From Gammaproteobacteria bacterium (lineage in GTDB: Bacteria > Pseudomonadota > Gammaproteobacteria > Pseudomonadales > Pseudohongiellaceae), in the NCBI GenBank assembly GCA_012960305.1, contig DUBM01000020.1, positions 1 to 64,000 on the forward strand: 64,000 nucleotides of DNA, given 5' to 3'. The position numbers and the translations under genes were made by a program. Shown here piece by piece: positions 57,015-64,000 of this stretch; within the stretch, counting starts at the first letter, position 1, and the number at the start of each line of letters is the position of its first letter. The notes under the pieces are model-generated. The model was not told the origin of the DNA, made no database searches, and was given only the letters and a program-made list of their open reading frames with translations.

Positions 57015-57142
57015 TAGAGGACTAAAACCGCTACAATTAAATGGGGACCTCGGTTCCCATTTTTACATTCTTAAATCACCAAGAGTCCGATCCATTTTCT
57101 AGATCGAGAAGTTAAGTCATAGCCATTTAAGGTAACTTGCTC

Positions 57143-57976
57143 GTGAAATATTCTGTTGCTGTAATTATCCCTACTTACAATCGCTGTAATGTGATTGGCA
57201 GAGCGATTGAGTCTGTGTTGAGACAATCATTCCCAGCAGAAGAGATCTGCGTAGTCGATGATGGCTCATGCGATGGAACCCGAGACTTTATTAGCTCAAC
57301 CTTTCCCGAAGTTAAGTATGTCTACCAGGAAAATGCGGGAGTGAGTTCAGCGCGCAACCGAGGTCTAATAGAAACATCTGCCGAATGGGTGGCGTTTCTA
57401 GATTCTGATGATGTTTGGCTAGATGAAAAACTTGAAGAGCAACGAGCAGCTTTCGAAGTCGCGCCGAATTTCCGCCTAATACACTCTGATGAAATTTGGA
57501 TCAGAAATGGCCGGCGGGTAAACCCGATGAAAAAGCATCGAAAATTTGGTGGGGAAATTTTTGAGCGCTGTCTGCCTCTTTGTCTGATATCCCCTTCAGC
57601 AGTTATCATAGAACGAACATTGTTTGATGAGGTCGGGGTTTTCGACGAATCATTACCTGTATGTGAAGATTATGATCTCTGGTTGCGAATATGCTGTCAT
57701 TACCCCGTGCTCTATGTTGATAAGCCCTTGCTGGAAAAACACGGAGGTCATGACGATCAACTTTCAAAAGAACACTGGGGCATGGATAGGTTTCGTGTAG
57801 TAGCTTTAGAAAATCTGCTCAATAGTTCGGTACTAAACGACCAGCAACGCACATTAGCTATCAGTGCTCTCAAAGAAAAATGTTTAATCTTAATAAGTGG
57901 CGCATTGAAGAGAAATAATTTAGATCTGGCTGAGCAATTCGTCGCCGTGATTGACACATACTCCTTCGATTCATAG
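57143..57976 (+). CDS. Family 2 glycosyltransferase
   Basis: A GT-A fold enzyme with VAVIIPTYNRCNVIGRAIES at the start, ICVVDDGSCDGTRD for the first aspartates, and the metal-binding FLDSDDVW. Only about 277 residues, with no membrane segment, so it is a soluble cytoplasmic enzyme. The GTG at 57143 has AAGGTAA at proper spacing; the TTG two codons before it does not. The donor and acceptor cannot be told, and no other polysaccharide genes are adjacent. Confidence 0.88.
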   Translation: MKYSVAVIIPTYNRCNVIGRAIESVLRQSFPAEEICVVDDGSCDGTRDFISSTFPEVKYVYQENAGVSSARNRGLIETSAEWVAFLDSDDVWLDEKLEEQRAAFEVAPNFRLIHSDEIWIRNGRRVNPMKKHRKFGGEIFERCLPLCLISPSAVIIERTLFDEVGVFDESLPVCEDYDLWLRICCHYPVLYVDKPLLEKHGGHDDQLSKEHWGMDRFRVVALENLLNSSVLNDQQRTLAISALKEKCLILISGALKRNNLDLAEQFVAVIDTYSFDS

Positions 57977-58075
57977 TTTGCTTAGTAGTTTTTTAAAAAA
58001 CAAGCGATGCAATCCCATTAACAATATTGAAATCGAGAATAAATTACCCATGTTTCTAAATATATTTTGTAGATA

Positions 58076-58930
58076 ATGCGCAAACAAAAGATCAATATTC
58101 TCGTAGCTCACTCACTTGAAGCCAAGCCATTGATAAAGCAGTTTGGGTTGCTAAAGGTGTTTTCAAAAGGCGAGTCTCCAATCCCTGGCCTTGAGCAAAC
58201 CTATATGAATGACGACGGCGTCGTGTTGTTAGTTACTGGCATGGGAAAATCTGCAATGACTCAAGGGGTTCAGACCCTTTATCGCTGGCAATTAGAGTAT
58301 TTAGGGCTTGAGCCGGGGCTAGCTGCAATTTGGCTAAATATAGGGATAGCTGGACATAGGATTGCTGAACTGGGTAGCGGGTACCTCGCTCACAAGATAG
58401 TCGATCAAGAAACGGGGGAATGCTGCTACCCCGGTATGCTGATAGAAGGATTTGAAACAAGTGAAGTATGTACCGTTGACAAGCCTGAAACGGTGTATCT
58501 AAGATTGGCAGTATACGATATGGAAGCTGCGGCCTTTTATCGGGGGGCGTCCGAATATTCTTCTTCAGAATTTATTCAATGTTTCAAAATTATCTCAGAT
58601 AATCTTGCTACACCCATTCATCGATTTAAACCTGAAAGCGTGTTTGCACTGATCGCAAGTCATGGCGAGAGCATAGCAAAATTGCTTAAGCAGTTACTCA
58701 AATTGGCTGATGAATTTGATAGAGCTTATGCCCTGCCTAAGGAATTCAAAGAGTTGCAGAGAAATTATTCTTTAAGTGTTTCACATCAACAGCAAATCTT
58801 GCGTCTGTGCCAAAGATATTACGCTCTTTCAAAGAAGCATGAATTGACTTCGGTATGTTCCCAAAAATTTTCCAATGCCAGAGAATTAGTAATTGGCCTT
58901 GAAGCAGGATTGCGCTCCTCCAGAGACTGA
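58076..58930 (+). CDS. Nucleosidase, MTAN/PNP-UDP phosphorylase superfamily
   Basis: The first two thirds show the MTA/SAH nucleosidase-type fold: ILVAHSLEAKPLIKQFG, VTGMGKSAMTQG, LNIGIAGH and the ribose-binding YDMEAAAFY, followed by IISDN where the catalytic acid of the family (S-D) lies. The C-terminal 80 residues are helical and not typical. It could cleave methylthioadenosine, 5'-deoxyadenosine or a modified nucleoside. It is 20 nt upstream of a radical SAM gene, and 5'-deoxyadenosine is a radical SAM by-product, so product removal is one possible role (inference). Confidence 0.75.
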   Translation: MRKQKINILVAHSLEAKPLIKQFGLLKVFSKGESPIPGLEQTYMNDDGVVLLVTGMGKSAMTQGVQTLYRWQLEYLGLEPGLAAIWLNIGIAGHRIAELGSGYLAHKIVDQETGECCYPGMLIEGFETSEVCTVDKPETVYLRLAVYDMEAAAFYRGASEYSSSEFIQCFKIISDNLATPIHRFKPESVFALIASHGESIAKLLKQLLKLADEFDRAYALPKEFKELQRNYSLSVSHQQQILRLCQRYYALSKKHELTSVCSQKFSNARELVIGLEAGLRSSRD

Positions 58931-58950
58931 GTGATGAGTAGAATGATTTG

Positions 58951-59937
58951 ATGTTTTCAGCGATTTATATAGAAGAAGAAGTAGCTGGTAGCGACCGGGT
59001 ACTGCAATTGCTGGAGCGATTTCCAGATGTGCCTCAAATTTCTTGTGAACGTTATGGTCAGGTATTTAACCGTTCGGGGCAAAATTTTCGCTTACAGAAA
59101 AAAGCTCCTGCTCTGATACTGGCAAAGAAATATGGAAACATAGTGTTACCAGCACCAGAGGGTTATGGTTTCAATAAGGATCGAAGCTACTACTTTTCCC
59201 ATATGATGAACTGCATTTATGATTGCCGCTATTGTTTCTTGCAGGGTATGTATCGTTCAGCAAACTACGTATTGTTCACGAACTATGAGGATTTTGGTGC
59301 TGCTATAACTGCAACTGTCGCTGAAAGTGAAAGCAGGGCGGTCTTCTATAGCGGCTATGACTGCGATAGTTTGGCCTTGGAGCCAGTAAGTAATTTTTGT
59401 GAATATATTTTGTCATTGCTAGAAGATCTTCCCACAGCCACATTGGAGATTCGTTCGAAAAGCACTCAGATCAGAAAATTATTAGAGACAGAGCCGCTTG
59501 CAAATTGCGTAGTTGCTATGAGCTTTACCGATCAGCAATCGAGCGATAGATGGGAGCATAAAGTGCCATCAATCGCTAAGCGCTTGGAGTCGTTAAAGAA
59601 ATTACAGGAGGTAGGTTGGCCTGTTGCACTGCGATTCGAACCTCTAATATTTGATGAGTTTTACTTGGAACGATACAAAATGTTATTCGAAGAAGTGTTT
59701 ACTTGTCTTGACGGAGGCATGATTCACTCTGTTAGTACTGGAATGTTTAGAATGCCTGCAGACTTTCATAAGAGAATCGTAAAGTTGTATCCTGACGAGC
59801 CTCTATTGGCGCGAGATACTGTTAAATCTAATGGCTTGATTTCGCTCATGGATGACGCAGAAGAAAAGTGTCTTCGAGCTTTAGAGGAAGAATTATTCGA
59901 ATTCGTTTCTTCCAAACAATATTATCGGTGTGCATAA
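58951..59937 (+). CDS. Spore photoproduct lyase-family radical SAM protein
   Basis: The radical SAM cluster motif C-x3-C-x2-C is C88, C92, C95 (NCIYDCRYCFLQGMY), and the sequence around it, SHMMNCIYDCRYCFLQ with the preceding KDRSYYFSH, matches the SPL family. True spore photoproduct lyase repairs the thymine dimer of endospores. This host makes no spores as far as can be seen, so the substrate is likely different. The ATG at 58951 follows a TTG without a good site. It is the middle gene of a tight trio. Confidence 0.85.
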   Translation: MFSAIYIEEEVAGSDRVLQLLERFPDVPQISCERYGQVFNRSGQNFRLQKKAPALILAKKYGNIVLPAPEGYGFNKDRSYYFSHMMNCIYDCRYCFLQGMYRSANYVLFTNYEDFGAAITATVAESESRAVFYSGYDCDSLALEPVSNFCEYILSLLEDLPTATLEIRSKSTQIRKLLETEPLANCVVAMSFTDQQSSDRWEHKVPSIAKRLESLKKLQEVGWPVALRFEPLIFDEFYLERYKMLFEEVFTCLDGGMIHSVSTGMFRMPADFHKRIVKLYPDEPLLARDTVKSNGLISLMDDAEEKCLRALEEELFEFVSSKQYYRCA

Positions 59938-59952
59938 GGTTTAGGCTCAAAT

Positions 59953-60678
59953 ATGGAAAAAGACCAAAGTATTAAAAATAAGGTGGTTATTGTTACGGGA
60001 GCTTCGTCAGGAATAGGTTTAGCCATGACTGAGGCTTTGCTGGTTGACGGTTATGACGTGATTGCTATCGCGAAAGACTTTCGCTCCTTTAAGGTCGAGC
60101 ACGATCGTTTGCGGATCGAGGAGCTAGATGTCTCGGTCCTAGATAACTTGGCTCAAGCAAGTACTGACATTCTCAAGTCAATCAACAAACCTATCAAGGC
60201 TTTGGTAAATAATGCAGGTCTGGGGAAGATGGCATTTCTTGAACAGTTATCTGTCGCTGATATGCGCATGGTTATGGATATAAATTTTATGAGCCACGCG
60301 ATAATCACGAAAGCGTTTTTGCCAGCGCTTAAGCAGCAGGGTGAGGCGGATATAATTTTTACTGGTTCTGAAGCGGCTTTAAAAGGCGCCCGTCAGGGCA
60401 GTATCTATTGTGCTAGTAAGTTTGCGGTTCGGGGATTTGCGCAATCTCTGCGCGAGGAGTGCGGAAAATCGAGAGTTAGAGTTACTCTAATTAATCCAGG
60501 GGCTGTGAGAACGCCTTTTTTCGACGAGTTGCATTTTGAACCCGGCGCTGACAGCGAAAACGCAATTGAAGCCTTGGATATTGCGGAAATTTTACTGACA
60601 GTGCTGCATTCGCGACCTCAGATGGTCTTTGATGAAATTAACCTGTCACCTCTAAATCATGTTTGGAAGCGAAAATAG
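59953..60678 (+). CDS. Short-chain dehydrogenase/reductase of the radical SAM trio
   Basis: The 241-residue classical SDR has TGASSGIG, NNAGLG, FTGSEAAL and the catalytic YCASK, and a C-terminus that lacks the common V-D-G-G motif. It starts 15 nt after the radical SAM gene. The three genes (nucleosidase, radical SAM, SDR) are spaced by 15-20 nt and so appear to form an operon. Its substrate is unknown and may be the product of the radical SAM step. Confidence 0.88.
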   Translation: MEKDQSIKNKVVIVTGASSGIGLAMTEALLVDGYDVIAIAKDFRSFKVEHDRLRIEELDVSVLDNLAQASTDILKSINKPIKALVNNAGLGKMAFLEQLSVADMRMVMDINFMSHAIITKAFLPALKQQGEADIIFTGSEAALKGARQGSIYCASKFAVRGFAQSLREECGKSRVRVTLINPGAVRTPFFDELHFEPGADSENAIEALDIAEILLTVLHSRPQMVFDEINLSPLNHVWKRK

Positions 60679-60771
60679 GGCTTCTGCGACAATATGCCGC
60701 ATATCAGGTGCTTCCTGTTGAATGGCCAGTGGCCTAGACTTCAATGAATCTACTGAATTCAAGGTTTCCCA

Positions 60772-61140
60772 ATGAGAATATCCACGCCAATACGAGCCAT
60801 ACTAGCAACGTCATTAGCTTTGCTTTTTACCGTGTCTGTTCTAGCTCATACGGCCCTAAAGGAAGCAGTTCCAGCAGATGGGACTGCAGTTAAAGTGGCT
60901 CCTGCGCACATCGACTTACTCTTTAATGGCCCAGTTCGGCTGATTAAGTTGGAATTGATGGGAGTTGGACATGAAATGCCGACTAGTTTTGAAGCCAACG
61001 ATGAGGCAATGGCTAATTTTCGACTGGAAACACCTGGAATGCATCCTGGTGCTTTCACTGTAAATTGGGCAGTCATCGGTGCCGACGGACATACTGTGAC
61101 TAACTCATACTCCTTCACTGTTGACCCAAATGCTCCATAA
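60772..61140 (+). CDS. copC: CopC-domain copper-binding periplasmic protein
   Basis: The 122-residue protein has a signal peptide ending VSVLAHTAL, so the mature chain would begin with His, a known copper ligand in CopC. The domain is visible in ALKEAVPADGTAVKVAP, then DLLFNGPVRLIKLEL and GADGHTVTNSYSFTV, with later His ligands (GMHPG, DGHT). It carries Cu2+ in the periplasm. A copD-like gene follows 77 nt later, the usual pairing. Confidence 0.9.
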   Translation: MRISTPIRAILATSLALLFTVSVLAHTALKEAVPADGTAVKVAPAHIDLLFNGPVRLIKLELMGVGHEMPTSFEANDEAMANFRLETPGMHPGAFTVNWAVIGADGHTVTNSYSFTVDPNAP

Positions 61141-61217
61141 GATCACCTTGGCCATCAGAGCAAAAATTGCTCTGATGGTTATCATCAAAAACGTCACAGT
61201 AGGTTGATATAACAATA

Positions 61218-62141
61218 GTGATGTCTTCAATCCCAACTAGTTGGGAACTCGCCAGTCTAGTATGTAAGTTCTTGGTTTATATTGGGGTCGCCAGTGTTGC
61301 TGGAGGTAGTTACTGTCTATGGCAGTTTTCTGACCATAGCAAGGCGACTCTTCATAGAAACCTAAGTTATATTTTTATTGGGTCCTTGATAGGTTTTCAG
61401 GGAGTAGTGGCAAACTTTCTGATTCAGATCGGCTTGATCAACGACAATGGTCTTGTTGGAATGTTTGATTGGGGGATGGGATCGCTTCTGTTAGGTGTCC
61501 AACTCGGAGCTGTTACGTTTTATCGCTTAACAGGATTTGTAATTGTATTACTGTCTTGTCTATTTTTCTTTCGTCGAATAGCTCATTCAACCCGAGCGCT
61601 CGATCAAAATTTTTATCGGGCACTCATAGCTATTCATTTCTTCGCTTTATTGGTTATTTCTTCTAGCTTTCGCCTTGCTGGGCATGTCTCAGTGTTATCG
61701 ATAGTGCCACAGATTGGCATAGTTATTCATGTGACGGTTTTCGCTCTTTGGATTGGTTCACTCTACCCACTTTATAAAATGACTGAGTCCAGAGATATGA
61801 AATTCTTGCAATTGTGCATGAAACGATTTGGCAATTATGCGATTGGTATCTTGATTTTACTTGGTATATCAGGGCTGATAATGATTCTTGAATTACTTGA
61901 ATCTCCAAGCGAGCTTTTCACTTCCCCGTATGGCAGGGCATTCCTGAGCAAGCTAAGCCTTGTAGTCATACTCGTAAGCATAGCGGCTGCCAACAAGCTG
62001 ATATTCGTGCCTGTTATAGCAACTGAAACTGATAGCAGGAAGTTGGCAAGCTCGATCCGCTGGGAAATGCTAGTAGCTAGTGTGATTTTATTGGTGACCA
62101 GTTATTTTTCAACAATAGTTGGTCCGGCAGGTCCTATGTAG
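61218..62141 (+). CDS. copD: CopD-family membrane protein
   Basis: This 307-residue integral membrane protein has about eight hydrophobic segments and matches the CopD/YcnJ domain: SSSFRLAGHVSVLSI, then HVTVFALWIGSLYPLYKM and FGNYAIGILILLGISGLIMI, with histidines that could bind copper. CopC and CopD act together in copper uptake across the inner membrane. The order CopC-CopD matches that model. Confidence 0.88.
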   Translation: MMSSIPTSWELASLVCKFLVYIGVASVAGGSYCLWQFSDHSKATLHRNLSYIFIGSLIGFQGVVANFLIQIGLINDNGLVGMFDWGMGSLLLGVQLGAVTFYRLTGFVIVLLSCLFFFRRIAHSTRALDQNFYRALIAIHFFALLVISSSFRLAGHVSVLSIVPQIGIVIHVTVFALWIGSLYPLYKMTESRDMKFLQLCMKRFGNYAIGILILLGISGLIMILELLESPSELFTSPYGRAFLSKLSLVVILVSIAAANKLIFVPVIATETDSRKLASSIRWEMLVASVILLVTSYFSTIVGPAGPM

Positions 62142-62417
62142 GAGTGATAATAACCAATATTGATCCCTAGGACAGTTGCTTATATTTGTTCCTTAATTCG
62201 CGTCTCACGAATCGATGTGTGCGATTCAATAATGCACTAAAAAGTACCCCCCCTTGGCCGACTTACTATATTAGCCTGTCTTTTTTTGCCAACATTGCAT
62301 GGGAACTTAATCGACGTGGTGTTTCTTAAAGAAGGCGCACCGTGTTATTTTCGTCCTCGTGGCATCGAAAGTGAGGTTAGACATTGTTCGAACCTCATAA
62401 ACTTAATAGGGAATCTA

Positions 62418-63617
62418 TTGCCAATTTTTCATCAAAATCACAGTGGCTTATCGCGTCGTCCCTCTTGCTTTCAGGATTTATTACTATCACTGATATTATT
62501 CCTAATGGCAGCGACACTTCAACCTCTCCGAGTTCAGGCAGATGAAAGATTTTCTGACACATCATTTAATTATGATTCCTCTCCATTTATTGATTGGTTA
62601 GAGCAAGCATCAGGTGAAAAAAGCATACCTGGAGTTGCATTGGCGATTGTTTCCCGTGAAGGTATTATTCATTTGCAATCATGGGGTGTCAGGAACGTAG
62701 AAGGAAGAGACTCTATTAATACTGATTCGATCTTCCGAATTGCTTCCATGTCAAAAACTTTTGCGGGTACAGCAGCCGCCCTATTGGTTAATCAAAATTT
62801 ACAAAGCTGGGATGCCAGAATTTCTGATCTGTTTCCGAGCATGAAGATTGGAACTGCCAACTCCTCCAGGTCTATTACACTGAAACATGTTGTAAGTCAC
62901 TCAACAGGGCTTATGCCGCACTCCTATTCAAATATGCTTGATGATGGAGTTCCCTATGACAAGATAAAGCCGAAGTTCGATGAAATTCCTACAGTTTGCT
63001 CTCCGGGTGAATGCTACGGTTACCAAAATGTCGTGTTCTCTCTAATTGCTGACGTGATAGAAGAGCGAACCGGTGGCAGTTATGAAAAGTACATTGAGGA
63101 GCAAATATTTAAACCACTGGGAATGCTAACGGCTTCAGTTGGTATGGAACCGTACATAAACAATCCTGATGCGACATCGCCACATCGAATGGTGCGTGGC
63201 TCGTGGCGAACAACTTCAACTAATCCAGCATACTATTCCGTAGCTCCAGCCTCGGGTATCAATGCTAGTATTTTTGATATGACAATGTGGTTGAGGGCTA
63301 ATCTCGGTGCATTTCCTCAAGTGTTGGGTGATAATTTTTTGTCAGAAATGCATGAGCCGCTAATTTCTACTGACTATGGAAATTATTTTAATCGCTGGAC
63401 AGGTTTGGAAAAAGCCTATTATGCGATAGGCTGGCGGGTATTGGATTATCGTGGCATAAGAGCAATGCATCATGGCGGAGGGGTGCGCGGCTATCGATCA
63501 GAAATGACATTTGTGCCAGAGGCAAATATCGGTATGGTGTTGTTGTTCAATGCAGAGTCGAATTTGGCTAATGATGTTGTTCCTGCATTTCTAGATAACT
63601 TGACTAATTCACTCTAA
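62418..63617 (+). CDS. Serine hydrolase, beta-lactamase/class C esterase family, exported
   Basis: The family is the same as for 1188-2459 but the two proteins are not close copies. The motif S-x-x-K appears in SMSKTF, Y-x-N in YGYQNVVFSLI, and HGGG with VRGY near the end. A TTG at 62418 with TAGGGAA at 5-6 nt gives a proper signal peptide (MPIFHQN then LLLSLILFL, ending RVQADE); the open frame runs back to 62286 without a better start. It probably hydrolyses an ester or peptide in the periplasm. Confidence 0.8.
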   Translation: MPIFHQNHSGLSRRPSCFQDLLLSLILFLMAATLQPLRVQADERFSDTSFNYDSSPFIDWLEQASGEKSIPGVALAIVSREGIIHLQSWGVRNVEGRDSINTDSIFRIASMSKTFAGTAAALLVNQNLQSWDARISDLFPSMKIGTANSSRSITLKHVVSHSTGLMPHSYSNMLDDGVPYDKIKPKFDEIPTVCSPGECYGYQNVVFSLIADVIEERTGGSYEKYIEEQIFKPLGMLTASVGMEPYINNPDATSPHRMVRGSWRTTSTNPAYYSVAPASGINASIFDMTMWLRANLGAFPQVLGDNFLSEMHEPLISTDYGNYFNRWTGLEKAYYAIGWRVLDYRGIRAMHHGGGVRGYRSEMTFVPEANIGMVLLFNAESNLANDVVPAFLDNLTNSL

Positions 63618-63743
63618 AAACCCCCCATCTGTCAGCTTCACATTAACAGGTATTTCATATTCAAATACTTTTTGGCGATCAATTTTAATTATTGCTATAA
63701 ACACTTAACTTTTTATTAGCTTACTCAATATTAGGAATTAGAT

Positions 63744-64000
63744 ATGAGCTCAGTAATTGACTTACTGAAGTCCCACAAAAGTATTCGCAAGTTTACAGGT
63801 CAAAAAATTGAACCTGAATTGTTCGACATATTAATCGATGCGGGTCAGGCCGCAGCAACTTCGAGTTTTTTGCAAGGTTCAACTATTGTTCGCATTACCG
63901 ATCCTAGAAAACGCCGTGAAATAGCTGAGTTTGCCGGCAATCAACCTTATGTGGAAACAGCAGCCGAATTCATGATTTTTTGCGCAGACCTAAAGCGTGC
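63744..64000 (+). CDS. nfsA: NfsA-type NADPH nitroreductase (partial, cut by window end)
   Basis: Only the first 85 residues are present. They show the NfsA/FRP flavoprotein start: IDLLKSHKSIRKFTGQKIEP, then AGQAAATSSFLQGSTIVRIT and QPYVETAAEFMIFCADLKR. Family members reduce nitro compounds or flavins with NADPH, binding FMN as a dimer. TAGGA precedes the ATG at 63744. The frame is open to the right edge. Confidence 0.85.
   Translation, partial: MSSVIDLLKSHKSIRKFTGQKIEPELFDILIDAGQAAATSSFLQGSTIVRITDPRKRREIAEFAGNQPYVETAAEFMIFCADLKR

Overview
The window looks like chromosomal DNA of a free-living, probably marine, aerobic gammaproteobacterium. This is inferred from the mix of genes: Na+-pumping oxaloacetate decarboxylase (oadGAB), feoAB/bfd/bfr iron handling, ppk/ppx, several periplasmic quinoproteins, a TonB receptor, and DUF1592/DUF1552 secreted proteins. 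No single marker here fixes the genus. I see no phage, insertion sequence, CRISPR array or tRNA. The left edge is the 3' end of an rRNA operon (23S tail, 5S, strong terminator).

Layout. 1-675: rRNA operon end. 803-1007: remnant of a PLP aminotransferase. 1188-9690: serine hydrolase, a three-gene secreted block (DUF1592 cytochrome-like protein, Tat-exported DUF1552 protein, ankyrin protein), a PQQ-type sugar dehydrogenase and a small secreted three-repeat protein. 10053-17166: two related quinoproteins, two YceI proteins (one a lipoprotein) and an alpha/beta hydrolase. 17234-21588: a YeeE/YedE sulfur-compound transporter, a periplasmic metallo-beta-lactamase-fold hydrolase and an alkylsulfatase-like enzyme. 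21615-30751: FG-GAP protein, MltB-type transglycosylase, heme A synthase, TonB receptor, saccharopine-dehydrogenase-like oxidoreductase and an outer-membrane barrel. 31315-34539: a membrane-anchored AraC-type regulator, two paralogous DUF6644-like membrane proteins and two paralogous single-span microproteins. 34693-40489: NIPSNAP protein, oadGAB, an exported methyltransferase-like protein and cysE. 41295-47749: NTF2-like secreted protein, then the iron locus (feoA-feoB-glycosyltransferase one way, bfd the other, a Fur-like site between them, bfr beyond). 47921-51149: convergent ppx and ppk. 51521-52867: a 39-codon reading frame with its own terminator, a GNAT acetyltransferase and a frameshifted aminotransferase tail. 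52972-57014: medium-chain reductase, two SDRs and an acyl-CoA dehydrogenase. 57143-60678: glycosyltransferase, then nucleosidase, spore-photoproduct-lyase-like radical SAM protein and SDR. 60772-64000: CopC, CopD, a second serine hydrolase and the start of an NfsA-type nitroreductase.

How it works together. Much of the left half is periplasmic oxidation and hydrolysis (quinoproteins, YceI, esterase-like hydrolases). Two hexanucleotide tandem arrays of about eight copies, with different units, sit directly beside genes in this half. The right half is mostly cytoplasmic metabolism with one clear iron regulon. Three degraded or frameshifted genes indicate ongoing gene decay, or in some cases base-call errors. 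The least explained parts are the DUF1592-DUF1552-ankyrin block, the DUF6644/microprotein cassette, the nucleosidase-radical SAM-SDR trio, and the hexamer arrays.
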